This document shows, in pieces, positions 37,601 to 52,600 of a stretch of DNA of 64,000 nucleotides; within the stretch, counting starts at the first letter, position 1, and the number at the start of each line of letters is the position of its first letter. A model generated the notes under the pieces. It made no database searches. It was not told the origin of the DNA and saw only the letters and a list, made by a program, of their open reading frames with translations. Source of the stretch: Acorus gramineus (Eukaryota > Streptophyta > Magnoliopsida > Acorales > Acoraceae); contig CM060850.1 in NCBI GenBank assembly GCA_030737835.1, forward strand, positions 4,470,015 through 4,534,014, in the 5' to 3' direction. Position numbers and translations under genes: made by a program.

Positions 37601-40600
37601 GCCATTCTTATCAGGTGTATGTTAATGAAATTGTTAATTTTGTTCTTTGTGCTACTCTTATTTTTCCACCACTACAGCCCTTTACCAATTTCTACTTAAG
37701 GTAAAAGTAGCTCCTGCAGAACTAAAGGTTTATGGCAGACATTAATGTGTCATTATTTGCTCTTTGTTTACACAAGGGTCAAGGTTATGTAATTTTTTGT
37801 GATTTCTGCATTATATTTCTGTATCCAAGAATATGTCCATTAATTAATGATTTAAGTTATATGCGCTTGTGTGTCCATCCATGCTGCTATATGTGTCAAA
37901 TTTCAATATACTTGCATTACCTATGAATATATGTGCACATGCATTCACACAAGACACATTTAATATGCTTTAATGATAGAGGATTTTTTTTAATACCTCT
38001 CTCTCATGCGTGCATGAAAAATCATTGTTTCATTTTGTTCTTTGGATCTACTTCATCAGTCCATAAGGTGTTGTCTCAGATCGAACTCTGGATAGTTGAA
38101 GATCGTCCCTGTGTAACATGACCTTAAAAATTGTAATATGCTTTCGAAGTATGAAAATGGTTTTCAGTGCATGTTGTGATTTATATGTCTGTCTACTCAT
38201 TCTTCTTTATCTGGCAATGTAGCATGCATTTACCTATCAATCTATCATTTCATTCAGATATACACCACATAGTTTCTCTGCTTAATGATTATGGTTTTGT
38301 TTAGTCGTACTTTTTCTCTCATGCACAGCAAATAGCACTATATTTATTGTGCAAACAGGATGCCACATGGTTTTGGATCCATTTTGACAAGTTATTACAT
38401 CAGATCTGATTGTCTGGATGCAACCTGCGGTCCTGCACACACACAAAAACAATCGTCCACATGACCTTGAAATTTTTAACACGTGCCTTTGAAATTTGCA
38501 AATAGACAACCAGTTTTCAGCGTGATCACAAATGATCATAATGTTCCAATGCAGGTGTGCTAGTATAGAACTCTGAAGCCGCCTTTCTTATTTATATTTA
38601 TGGTTCTTATGAAGGCATGAATGAGTTTTATTTTTAGTTGGGTGTGTAGAAGTTGGACAATGCTAAACTGGACTTGATCATGCATATGCTTTCCGCTATA
38701 TGACATTTCAGCATTTATTAAATGTTGAATGAGATCATTTGTTGAGTGAGCTTCTCCCATGAATGTAGTAATCATTTCCATGATATCTGTGTCTTGATTA
38801 CCATCCAAATTTTGTATGAGTCAAATAAATGAAGATTTCTCATAAAATAGCTGAACAAAGTTGTTGACAGATGGTATTCAAAAAATTCTCAAATCAAACA
38901 CTAGACCAGTTTTATGTGAATATATGAGCTATTTAAGCATATCTAATGTGTGTTGATGAGTTGATCACGAGAATTTTCTTTTTGGCAGACTCCTGGACGG
39001 GAGTTCCTACTTCGCGTATCCTACCTTGAGATATATAATGAGGTTAGTACTATTCTAGTATCCCTTTAAAACAATTTTGTAATAAATCTTATCAATTTTT
39101 TTTAATGCTTTGCCGCTGAAGTACTCTTCAATTGCTTATATATTCATCTTGTTACCTATGTGCACTTATTGTTCGCTTGGTTCCTCGTGTTTGTATCGGA
39201 TGCTTTTTGTATATTTTCTGAACTAGACCTATGTTCTTTAAGGCAAAATGTAACTTTGATATTATCTGCCTTTTCTTGTAGGTGATCAATGACTTACTTG
39301 ACCCCACAGGACAAAATTTGCGTGTCAGAGAAGATGGACATGTAAGATTGTATACTTGCTAGGATCACCTTGTGCAATATGTATTCTGCTTCATTTACAG
39401 TCCACTTCCTTTTTAAGATATAACATTGCTCCATTACTTTCACCTTAGCACTCAATATCCCATAATGTTTAGTGAATGTAATGTATGGGAAATTGTTAAT
39501 TCTCTCTATTATGTAATTGATGATTGTGTAGTCTGGAGTCATCTATTTTGTTCTTTTCTCTTTCCTTTTTGGACTCTATCTACATAACTCGGAAACTGCT
39601 GCTTGCATATAATCAGTGAGACTATATCACCTACATTTTTTTATCTGATGGGTAAAATTTTAAAGCTCCAGTCATCATGAGCTTTCTATATGTATGACTT
39701 TTTTTGAGGCAAAAGGTAGGAGCTTCATTATATGAAGATGGTGCCCCTTGAACAAAAATAAAAGGAGACGAGAGATCTCCTAACAAAGATGAAATTAAGA
39801 AAATTAAAAAAGATGGAGGTTGTCACAGTACCCTCCTTCTAAAAGGATACATAAACAACAGGGAATCCAAAGGAGCCAAATTCCCCTTCCCACAACAATG
39901 TCCCCAATCCACCCAACACAATCTATATATGAATTTTACTGCATTTTATCCTAATTTTTTATTTCATTTAGAAAAATATTTAATTGTAGGCGGTGCCAGA
40001 GCTAATGAGTAAATTCTTTCTGATGTATTGTAAGAGGGAGGTTTGACTGACTCGTGCATTGGCCTTATGGAGATTTTACCTAGTGATTTCTATTGTGATC
40101 TGTTGTTTAGGTAAATGCATTGAACAACTGCTTGAATTGGTTACAACCAACCAGATGAATGGTTCTTTAACTGTTTTGTTTATTTGATGTTTAATTGTGC
40201 TCTGTTTTTTATAATTTAAATTTGTTTATTGTGGAGAAATTTATATATTTGTTTAGTGTTTTTGCTTTCTGATATTATGTGCTTGCAAATGGCTCTCATC
40301 ATATTCATATATACTACTCTATATGGATCCAATACCACACAGCTATAAATTGTTTTCACATGGATTGATGATTGCAATTTTTTATTCATAAACATATCTT
40401 TTTGGTTGGTCAAGTCCGTAGGCTTCCCACAGTTCATTGTCAGGCTTTAGACTTCTAACAAATACAGCAAAATTTGTAGGGAACTTATGTTGAAGGCATA
40501 AAGGAAGAAGTTGTTTTGTCTACTGGCCATGCATTGTCTTTTATAGCTGCTGGAGAAGGTAATGATTATGTTCTATCCTTTTTATATTGAAATAGAGTGT

Positions 40601-43600
40601 GGGAAGCTGATGTTCTTATTGTTTGGTCATTAAAGTTAAGATTGAAATACGTGCAAAATGCTGTCCACCAGATTTTTATTAATGCTGATGGAAACATAAG
40701 AGCAGAGATAAAAAGGAAGCCATGTCCCCATCACTTAGGAAAGATAGAAGATATGGAAATAAAAAAGATACTCTCTTTAAAATGTAATATACCAGCCTTC
40801 AATACATTTTTACATCACAGACTGAGAAAAGCCACTGCAGAGGACTGCTTGTACTCCAAATAGCATTGTTGCTGTCTGAATATCCTGTCATTCCTTGTTA
40901 TCGCTCCTCTGGATGTTGAACCATTTTATATCTCAACCACAACACATAAGAGAATTGGAAGTTTTTTTATGCCTTTCTATTAGTTTAAATGATGTATGGT
41001 TGGCCAATTGAAATGTGGATTTTCTTTTATAATAAACCTTGATTAAGAAAGGCTAATAACAACTATTCATATTATATTGACAATAGAGCTTGTGTTGAGT
41101 AATAATCTTTTGTTCTCTTTGCGTAAGATGAATAATAATATTTGTTAATTTATTGTGAATGCCTGAATGGATATTCTATTTTTTTCAATACCTCTTTATC
41201 TTGATTATATTTAATCTAGTTGGCAAGATAAATCTGGCTTTCTTGGATGTTTTAATGTAATCATTGACATTTTTTCAAGGAAATGTTGCACAGATGATTT
41301 GTCACATTTCTTGCTGCTTAAATGGCACATTTTTATTTGAAGAGGAAGTTTTTGGTGTTCTAAAATGGCTTGTACATGGTTTTCTTTGGTCAGTCGAATA
41401 TTGCCATGTCATGACCAGTCTATGATCAATAAGTCTCTTAACTCATTAACTTGTATGAAAATAAACTCAGCATGACATGCATTTTAAAATGCTAGGGCAG
41501 GCAATCTTTGAACATATGAGATGATTAATCTAAGATAAGTTCAGGTAGCGTTTGGAAACCCGTTTGGGTGATTTTGCTTTTGTAGGAATCATACTTAATC
41601 CAAACGTGTTTCCAATTACACCAAGTAGTCCCAGGTTTTGAAGAAAGCAAAAAACCATCTTTTAGCTATAAACAATGAAAAAGGAGTTTTCTCGAATCTA
41701 AGAAAAGTATGTTTCTGGAAATTCTAATTTCAATAGCATCTTTAAGTGAAAAGCTCATTTTCTATCCCATTTCTAAACTTTAACTTAACTTTTATCAAAT
41801 GGATCAAAAATGGATTTCCAGTCAGACATGTGCTTTGGAGAATGGATCCAAAGTCGATACTATTACGGCAGGGTGGTTCATTCATTGGTTTGTCTGGTTT
41901 AAACAGTGATCAAAGACATGACCATCGCTATTTATACAATTCGATAATGTACAGTAGTTTTTGCTAGGGTATAATTTATAGTAGTTGTAGAGAAGCAAAT
42001 TTTTTTTCTGATGCTTTGCTTGCATGCTTCTTTCTGTTGAAACTTTGATGTAAGTGTAGTTTGTCAATATGTTGCATTTTTGCAGAGCATCGCCATGTTG
42101 GATCCAACAATTTTAATTTGTTAAGCAGCCGAAGTCATACTATTTTTACACTGGTATGTTGTTCATGTCATAGAAGATGAAATCTTAGTTTTATAAGTCT
42201 ATTGTATTATGTTTTATGCCATTCCTGTTGTAAAAGATGGAATTCTGGTTTGTTAAAATCAATTGTAAATATTCATCAAGTCCAACTGAAAAAAAAAAGA
42301 TTACGAGATTGGATACTGTTATTCAATGGAATATCCCTGGCTTTTGTGCGTCATATTCATATGTATTAAATATATTCTTATTTTGTTTCCCATCACATGG
42401 TAACAGAGAGATGTACTAGATGATAATAGAGTACTAGTGAAAGACGTGCTCTGCACATGCAAGGATCTGTTAGTATAGAAATTCATTTTTGCTATTGGAT
42501 TCATGTGAAGCTTCAATCTTATATTTAATTTATTGGAAACAATTTGGGCACAAAAAATCATAATATATATGTCGAAACAATTTGATGGTCCATCCTTTAT
42601 TTTGCACCATAGGACATTGCAAATAGTTGGAATTTATATCTAAGATGAGCCCTTTAGATGCATTTCATCAACTTGATTTTTATGCACTAGTTTATTGATT
42701 TATGTAATTAATGGAGGATAAGTGATAAGACAGATTATATTAGGGAATGCTGTGTTGTGTGTTCTAGGCTTTATGAGTGAGAAATTGTTAATAACTAGAA
42801 AATACAGGTGAAATTGGATACTTGCACCTGACAAGTGGAATATTTTCATGAAGATTCCTTGGGCTCTTCTTAAATGCCCTGCTTGAATAAACATTATGCA
42901 CACATCATAGCACATTGTTATGAACGAGTAATCAATCACATGCACAAACCTATTATATCTTGAACAGAATATACAATACCCTTTAATGAAGGCTCAGCTT
43001 CATAATCCAGTCTCTAAAACTGGAAAAACTGAATCTGGAATCACATGCACAAACCACTTTTTTTGAAAGTGATGGGAGCACACCACCTGAATATTCTAGT
43101 TTCTTTTTGTATCTGATATGTGAAGTTTCCTTTCTTTATTCATGCTTGTGTACAAATTACTAATCCACACACTGGCTTTATTTATTGACAATATGTTCAT
43201 ATAGAACTTTTTGTGTTTCCTGTTTTCTATGCTATAGTTTGTTTTTCCCCTTTCATGATATTCTTTTTCAACTTTTGTAGATGATTGAAAGCAGCGATCG
43301 TGATGATGAATATGATGGAGTGATATTTTCTCAACTTGTATGCTGGAAAATATTTTTTGGTTGTGTAATATAACCACTAATATCATAATACCTGAATATG
43401 CTTTTTTTTTTGTTGTTGTTTTCTTGTTATAGAATCTGATTGATCTAGCTGGATCTGAGAGCTCCAAAACTGAGACAACTGGGTTGAGGAGAAAGGAAGG
43501 ATCTTACATAAACAAAAGCTTGTTAACACTTGGAACAGTGAGTCTTTTCCGTTGTTTCATTTCACTGCTTAAAGGCTCCCTCCAGAGTGGTTTTATTCTT

Positions 43601-46600
43601 TAAGGATGTTTCAAAATGTATTTTTTAATTGAGATAGCTACCATTTGTTTGATTGTTATCTAATAATGCTATCAAATATTTTATAATCATGAAATTTACT
43701 GAGACACTACTTTTCACTTCTAAATGGTGATTTTGTAAGCAAATATTTACAGTTTAAATAGTTGCTCCGAGGTTTCTTGTTCAGCAAGGCTTGTATATAT
43801 GCTAAAGATATTTCTGCGAGGAAATGTGGCATGATTTTTTATCCTTTGAATAACAAAACTGCACAAAAAATAAATAAATCAGAATAATGGGTGGTTTAAA
43901 TAGTTGGAATTTTATGCACAATTCTTATGCATTCAGATTTGTTTCTGAAAACCATCTCATTCCCCTGCTCATTGCACAGGAGACCATGATGTGTTTTCTT
44001 ACAATATCATCTGTCATTGTAATAGATGACTATGGACGATAGAAATGAAATTTTCTGCTGAAGATTTTGTATAAATGCTTTGTTTTTTATATGGATAACT
44101 TTGTGGATGGTCAGAATTGCTGTTGATCTGGGGTTGGACTAAATGCTGTAAGTGCTTGATGGATGGATGTTTAGAAAACATATTTCTCATTTAATGATCT
44201 ACCCAAAATATCAATTAATTAATAATTATATTAGATTTCTTGGTTGTCAAAATCAACCATGCAACTGAAATTTTGGAATATATAGTTGAGATTTCATCTC
44301 ATAGCATTCAAAGAACAATAGTAACAAATGGCTGAAAAGGAACTGTTCAAATGTTCCTAAATGTGTTTCCTGATTGACATATTTTTTTGAAGATGACGTT
44401 TGACTGAATAGATTATGTGTGATTTTCATGGGATTCTGCTCAAACAAAAGAGACGTTACCCTAGATATCCTGTTCAATGTTTTTATACTAGAAATAGAAT
44501 AGCAGTGAATTCTCATTGCATATGGAAAGTCAAAGCTCGAGAAGCTTAAATGTACTACAGGTACTTTTTATATGTAATAGGATGCTTGCAGACCCATTTC
44601 CATCAGTAATTTTTCCAGAAATAAACTACATTTTTGGGCATTCATTTCAAGTATTAAATCATGGGGAAGTGTGGACCTAACCTAATATATCAATGAAATA
44701 TATAGGTCTCATATTTATTGGCTTAAGAAGGGTGATGCTAGTAGGATGATAGTCCCCTTTTTCCTGACTTTTGTTTTTCTTTTTTTACATTAATATCACT
44801 CTTTTTTAGTAACAACAGGTCTTATTATTAGCTTCTATTGGTGCTGACCAATGGTTGAGTGAAATGAACGCCTGTCATTCTTCTTTGTCTCTCCATGTTT
44901 TAAATGGAGTATTTGTTATCTGGGAAAAATTGTATGCTTTTCTCCTCCTTTCCTCAGCCTGATTTTCACCGTGCTCACATTTGGTAATTCCCCTCTGTAG
45001 GTAATAGGAAAACTAAGCGAAGGGAAAGCATCTCATATACCTTATCGTGATTCAAAGCTAACTCGCCTTTTGCAGTCCTCATTGAGTGGCCATGGGCATG
45101 TCTCGGTGAGTTTGGAACATTCCTTTTTTTTTCCTTAAATTTTTTTTTTGGGTAATGTCTATATGAATTTTAATTCCTTCTTGCTTTTTGCACTTATATT
45201 TACAGCTCATTTGTACTGTTACGCCTGCGTCAAGTAATATGGAAGAAACTCACAATACGTTGAAGTTTGCGAGCAGGGCAAAACGAGTTGAAATTTATGC
45301 TTCTCGCAACAGGGTAAATATCTTCTGTGAGGTTTCTGCAAGATGTATCTGATGTAGTCAAGCATTAAATTATGTGGAATATGATTGCTATTTCAGATTA
45401 TCGATGAGAAATCATTGATTAAAAAGTATCAGAAAGAAATATCGGTCCTGAAACAAGAACTTGATCACTTGAGGAGGGGCATGTTAGCTGGTGTCAGCCA
45501 GGAGGAGATAATGAGCTTGAGACAACAGGTTTGTTTTCTGTTAGTTTTATCTTTTGAATCGCTTTCCCAATTTACTTATTTCTCTTTATTTTATGTCAGT
45601 TCACATATGTACAGTTCTTATTTGATTTTCCATGTCAAGTATACTGATCAGTCCATATGTGGATGTCTTAAATCAGTTGGAAGAAGGCCAAGTTAAGATG
45701 CAATCAAGATTAGAAGAGGAAGAGGAAGCAAAGGCTGCTCTCATGAGTAGAATTCAGAGGCTAACTAAACTTATACTTGTTTCTACCAAAAATACAATTC
45801 AAGATGATGTAGGTTTTCTTTTCATCTTGATGACATGAATTATTTAAATTGTTAATGTCTTATTCTTATGTTTACTAGTTGTCTGATGTCAGTTATCCAT
45901 TTTAGGCTTCAGTGTTGATGATGCATCCTTATTCCAAGTACCATATAAGTTGTCCTCTTCTCTTCTGTCCATTTGGCTTTTGCATCAACTTGATTGCTTG
46001 TCCACAGCGTGATTCCCATTAATTAAAAAAGACTTGAAGTTTTTTGAAGTTCTAGATGTAACATATTTCTGTATTTCACTTCTATTGATCACTTCTTGGT
46101 TTTTCTGTTCAAACATGTCAGTTGTGCAATTCTAGATTTGTGTTTGGAAGCTACTCTTTGGACAAACCAATAACATATCTTGTATAATACTAATTTTTAG
46201 ATACTTAAAAAGATTCGGATTGGCATATTGCAAAGGTGTGCAATAAAAAACCTATTCTTTTCCATGGAAGCTTTGTTGGGTTGTATTTTTATTGTTTAAT
46301 GAAACCAAGGGCTGGTTCACTTGACTAAGTATGGGTATCATTGGGATGTTCACAAATTAAATGACACTGTTATTTATTGCTTAAATTGCTTATTGTAATG
46401 ATTATGATGGTTAAAATATCTTATTTGTAGGTCCACAGGACAGTTTAAGTAAAACTCAATTAATATTCATAATTTTGCCAAAGCCATAAACTTGATTTGT
46501 TTTTATAGGTTCTTTGTTTCTTATGGAATTGAACATAGAATTGATACTCTGATATTGTGATCATTATACGAACTTAATTATAGAAATGAAGTATCCCCTT

Positions 46601-49600
46601 ACTATATGAGAACATAAATGATCCTTTGATGTGCTTGAATTACAAGCATTATTTTAGATTTTTTTAAAATATAAGTGTATCTTGTATTTGAATTGGAATA
46701 TGATTTTTGGTTCTTTGTCCTATATTGCACTGATCATGTATTTAGATTTTTAACTTCCATCTCCCCAACTTCTGCTCCTCTTTATACAGATTGTGATAAA
46801 TATTGCACTGAGAATTTTTATTCTTTTATGATTGTTTCCACTTCAATAGCTAATTTGCTTCTTGAAAGAGTATGACCTTGGTTTTACCTATGCTAACATG
46901 ATTTTATACAAATAGTTTCTCCTGACTATAATGCTTTATTTTGTTATCTTCTTGAAAACCCCAAAATATGGTTATCTTGTATCTTATGCTTTCTTATATT
47001 TTTTTCCCAGAAAGTTGATACCTTACGTGAGAGTTCTTCAGTAACTTCAGAAAATGAGAGCACACTGAAAGATTCTTCCGGTTATCCTCCGTCTCTTCAA
47101 TTGGAACCATCTTCTGATTCAAGAATTCAAGGATATCCAAGCAAGCGGAGTGAAGAGCAATCATCAATCAATAGTTCAGTTGACTTAACTCAGGTCAGTA
47201 ACCTTATTGCTGCTGATTCTGAAATGTTAGGTTGCTACTGTTATGTACTTTGCGGTTTTTGAGGACTACACTATAATTGCAAATACTGAAATACTATGTT
47301 TTTATGCAATTTTCAGAAACTTTCAGGCCTTGTACTATTGTAGTAGTAGTAGTTGTTAATGCCTAAGAAGCATTCCATGAAATTGTTCTATTTATAGTAT
47401 TGATAAATTGAGTATGATGGAAACACTGTGCAAGGTCCATTTGTATATCTAAACCTGTAATTATATTTGTCTTAATTCTATGTATTTGATCTGTGTGAGT
47501 GTGTGCATGCTTGCTTGTGTGCGTGTGTGTGTGCATATGGAAAATTAGATGTCAATGCTGCACATTGTTGAATATAGTCATGTGATTAAAGGTTGACTTA
47601 TTTATCATGCAAGCGATGATTCTGATCATCACTGGAGTAAATTAACTTATTTTAGTATTTTAAAACATGGCTACTGAGTAATTAACGAATATTGTAATAT
47701 TCATTGTTTCATAGACATGTTCACTCTTTTTTTTTGAGGAAAAAAAAAAAAAAAACCTAAGAAAACTGCCCATGCCATTGTTCAAAATTATATTGGTAAT
47801 TATGGACCTCAATCTCGATTGCAACTTTTCTTCTACATCATTTCAACTGTTTCATTTTGCTTGTATAGCCATGCCAAATTGTAACAGACCGTGCTATCTC
47901 TCATCTGGATATGTTTTTAAATCGCTGGATTTTTTTTTTTGTATAATGTTTAAATAGTTTATTGGATTTAAGAGTCCAATGTTATTGAACTTGATTTGAT
48001 CTTTTCTTTTGAATGCAGACTGGATTGACAGGGTCAGATCAGATGGACCTTCTTGTGGAGCAGGTTAAGATGCTTGCTGGTGAGATAGCATTCAGTACCA
48101 GTACCTTGAAGCGACTGGTGGAGCAGTCTGCAAATAGCCCTGAAGGTTCACAGATTCAGGTAAAATGATTTTTCCACTTTAAATTTGATTATTATGGTTT
48201 TGTCTAATGTAGGCTGAGTGCAAAATATGATTGTTCATTTTGTCTTAAAAAGGGGTGCCATATTGTTGAGTTTTTAGTTTTTACCCTACTACAAGACTTT
48301 AAATTCCATTTAAACAGCATAATAGATACCACCACATCCAATTGTCCAATGTCTGTTGGTAATAAGATTGGGTTGTATGTAGGAGAAATATGGGATTGCG
48401 TATAGCTTCATTAGAGAGTAGAGACTGGGGAACTAATTGCATTGGGGCTTATAATGGGGATTTTTCAGGTGAAGGTATATTGATTGTAAGGTGAGGAGTT
48501 AAATCTGTGTGTCCCATCTGCTGCATAACATATGGAGTTTCACTTCCAGTAGGATTTTGCTTGTGGAAAGGAATTGTAAGCGGCAAATATGAACAAGGAG
48601 TGGTGCCACTAAGTTTTGTCAGGAGCAATTTGGAGGTTGCTTGGGTGATTTCATCTCCGAGGATGCACAACATTTAAGTCTTAAACTGATATAAAAATTA
48701 TATGTGGTGAAATCTATATATTTGAAAATCCCAGAGATTTGAATATCATATTATGGACATCTAATATCAAATAAACTTCTGACCCAATAAAGGCCAAGCA
48801 ATTTTGATGGGTGGTTCGGGATACAAAAGATTTAAATTATCAATGGGTTGAATATCGGTTTTATCCAAAATGAGTCCCCACTAACCCATAACCTATTATG
48901 TTTAGATTCCATGTAAAGTATTCCTATTCCTTTTATTTAGCTTTCAGTAATTGTAGGTATAATTGAAAGATGCTATAATGGGGAGCTCTGGGAGGAAGGA
49001 GACACCATATCTATGTTCTACTCTGTCACTTGCCACTCTATCACAAAGGCCCCGTTTGGTTGCACGTTTGGGGTAACTTTTGCTTTTTGAAAAGCTGAAA
49101 AGCTAAAATCATGCAGCCAAACGGGACAGCTTTATTCATAATCGGAAGCTGGATTCCTTTTAATTTTTCCCTCAAAATCCGTGTTTTGAAAAGCTCAAAA
49201 GCAACGCTTTTTGTCGGAATCGATTTTTTGAATTGGAAAGCAACTTTCTCTACCAAACATCAACTGCTTTCAAATATTGATTCATGAATTAAAAAAAAGC
49301 ATCCCAATAAAATTCAAGGTCTAAAATCATCTTAAAAAGCAGCTTTATTCCAAAAGCTACCTTTCAATCTATGTTTCCAAACGGACCCAAAGTGCCATTG
49401 GACCACCAATGTTCCTAAAGTAGAGGAGAATGAGGATTGAGGAAAGAGATAATCATATGAAGATTGAGCAGTTTCTAAAGTGAGAGTCATACAATTATTA
49501 AAAATGCTGTTTTTTTTTTCTCAGTTTGGGTATCAGTCTAACCTGTACCTATTTTTATGATATATGAACATTTTGTCAGAAGCAAACAGAGATAGGATAA

Positions 49601-52600
49601 GATTGTCATTAATCGCACAACTAACACTTTCACTAAAGGAGAAGCCTTTAAATTCAGTTCCATGTGGTCCAGCATCTTATAGAACAATCATAACTTGATG
49701 TTTGGATGTGGAAATTCGTAAATGTATCACATCTCCATTCAGCGTATGTGGATTCTCCACCTTTAAAAAAAAAGAAAAAACTCCGGTACAAAGAAAATGA
49801 TCCCTACACCCAGCTAGTGAATGTGATTAGTGTGGGTCAACAAATGAAAAACTGTCTAGGAATGGCTACAAATTAAAACAGACATCATTGGTGTGGCTGA
49901 AACTTTACGGAAAGATAAAAGAGTGGAGGAAAGGAATAACAGAAAGGACAGTCTCCTTCACATTTAACCATGTTCCTTCCTGGACTTCTGGATAACTGTG
50001 ATCACCAGGCAGGAAAGGAAATACAATAAGGACAGTCTCCTTGACATTTTACCATGCACCTTCCTTGACCTCAGGATAATTGTGATCCATGCCTGGTTGA
50101 TTCATCAGTTATATTCAGTCTATTATTTATACGCTGATAACTTTTTATTCTTTGTCAAAAAATATATAGATTCAGAATTTGGAGCATGAGATCCAAGAGA
50201 AAAAGAGGCAGCTGAGCCTTTTGGAGCAACGTATTACTGAGAGCAGTGAGGCATCATTGGCCAATGCTTCTTTTGTTGATATGCAGCAGGTGGTTTCTAT
50301 CTTACACTCATTTATAAATATCTTTCTCTACCTTATCTGTTACTTCCATTGTCAGGTCAGTTTTCCATCAGAACCTAAAACCTTGTGTTCTTGCATTGCA
50401 GACAGTCATGAAGCTGACGACTCAATGCAATGAGAAGAGCTTTGAATTAGAGGTGAATCCTTTAATAAAATTTTCTTTTTTCATTGAGCCCATGTTTGTA
50501 CTATTGCATGGAATGACTGGTTTTTCCGCTTTGGCACTGTTGGTGCTATCTTATTTAGTGTTATTAATTAGTGGGTTCTGCTAGTTGAAGATTTCTATTT
50601 CTTTTTCAAGTTTGTGTGTGATTGTATCTACATTCCTGTGTTAAACATTATTAAATAATGGATGCAGCTCAAAGCAGCCGATAACCGTGTCCTTCAGGAG
50701 CAGCTCAATAATAAGGTAAAGAACCTTTTTATTATTCTATTACCTTATGTAGATTGCAATTGCGATATCATGTTTTCATCCTTGAGTCCCACTGAATATC
50801 ATGTTCCTATTCAGTATTGGTTCTGACCTCTATATTCTAAACCCTGATACACAAATTTTTTTGTCTTGCAGTGCTCTGAAAACAAGAAGCTGGAAGAGAA
50901 AATCATACTACTGCAACAGAAGCTGACCGCTGCTCTGGATAACAAATCAACATTATCATCTGAACAATGTGTTTCTGAAGAATATGTTGATGAGCTAAAG
51001 AAGAAGATTCAATCTCAGGTCATTCCATCATATCTCAATATTTGATTATTTATGTTCATACTTCTAATCCATTGAGTTGTTGGTTGGCTGTGGATTTGTA
51101 TGGTTGATTGATTGTGCTAATAAGTGGTTATGTTCGTGTAATATATGATATGATGAACATCCATCGATGACGATTAATCATCATTGTGGACATTACATGT
51201 GGTATATGTCCTAAATCCTGTTTCTTGTGACATTCTAATACATAGTGGACCATTGAGAATCTCAGGATACTATCCTCTATGATCAGCATCCCTAGTTTTA
51301 TCATAGCTTCCTTTCTAATGCACTCGATTATAGCTTAGCTATAGCTTATAAATAATGGGAAATGCTGGACTCAGTTGTAGCTTAACTATAGCTTATAATA
51401 ATGGGAAACACTTCACTTTGATTTTGTCACCTTGTAAGGTTGCCCTACTCAACAATTGCCTGGACATGTGTGTTCTTGTCAGACACAGCACTTTCGAAAG
51501 GATTAATGATTGTTGGAGATGACCCAACAGGGATTCAGTTGTCAAATGGTTTTAAAATTCAACTTTACATAGGAACATGACTTGTACAGTCCATATATTT
51601 TTGAAATATGGTACTCAAGTTCTGGTGATGGTTAGAGGTAACACCCCGTTTGGATATGGAATAGCCCATGGAATAAGTGAGAGCAGAATAGGTGTTTTTT
51701 GTTATTTGGATGCAGGGAATAACCAGGGATAAACTATGTCAGAATAAACTGGTATAAAGTGGTATATGGAGTCCAACTCATCCTTCGAATTAAAGTTATT
51801 CTAGGTTATTTCACCCAAAGAATATGTGGGCCCACTGTCAAATCAACTGTCATCACCTCTAATAAATTACCTGTCAAATCAACTATCATTATTTTTTCAC
51901 CTTTTATAAATTCTTATCCACAATTTATTTTCATTTTACCCAAACAAAAAAAAAATTATTATTACGTTTTTCAACGAGAATAATTCAAAACACAACCAAA
52001 CACAAAATCACTTTATACTCACTTATGCCGGAATAACCGTATACCTAAGAATAAGTCTTATTCTGTATCCAAACGGGGGCTAGAGTTATCTGTGAATTTC
52101 TACATCCGTTGTTTGTCATTCTATGTTTTCGGTATTCCTTATATCTTGATCTGTCAAATTGATTATTCTGTATCCAAACGGGGGCTAGAGTTATCTGTGA
52201 ATTTCTACATCCGTTGTTTGTCATTCTGTTTTTTCGGTATTCCTTATATCTTGATCTGTCAAATTGATGTTTGATGAGGTATTTTGGAACACTCAGTTTG
52301 ATAGCTAGTGCATCTGAGTATTTTGCAGAACGAATAATTTTCTTGTGATTCATAAGTCCTGTGGATGTTATTGCTTTATGTATCTTACAGTTTTGGTATT
52401 TTCTTCAACAGGAGTCTGAGAATGAGAGAATAAAGCTTGAACACATTCATCTTCAAGAGGAGAATGCAGGACTTATTTCACATAATCAGAAGTTGTCTGA
52501 AGAAGCTTCTTATGCAAAGGAATTAGCATCTGCTGCTGCTGTTGAGTTAAAAAATTTAGCAGGTCAAGTGACAAAGCTTTCAGTACAAAATGCGAGGCAA

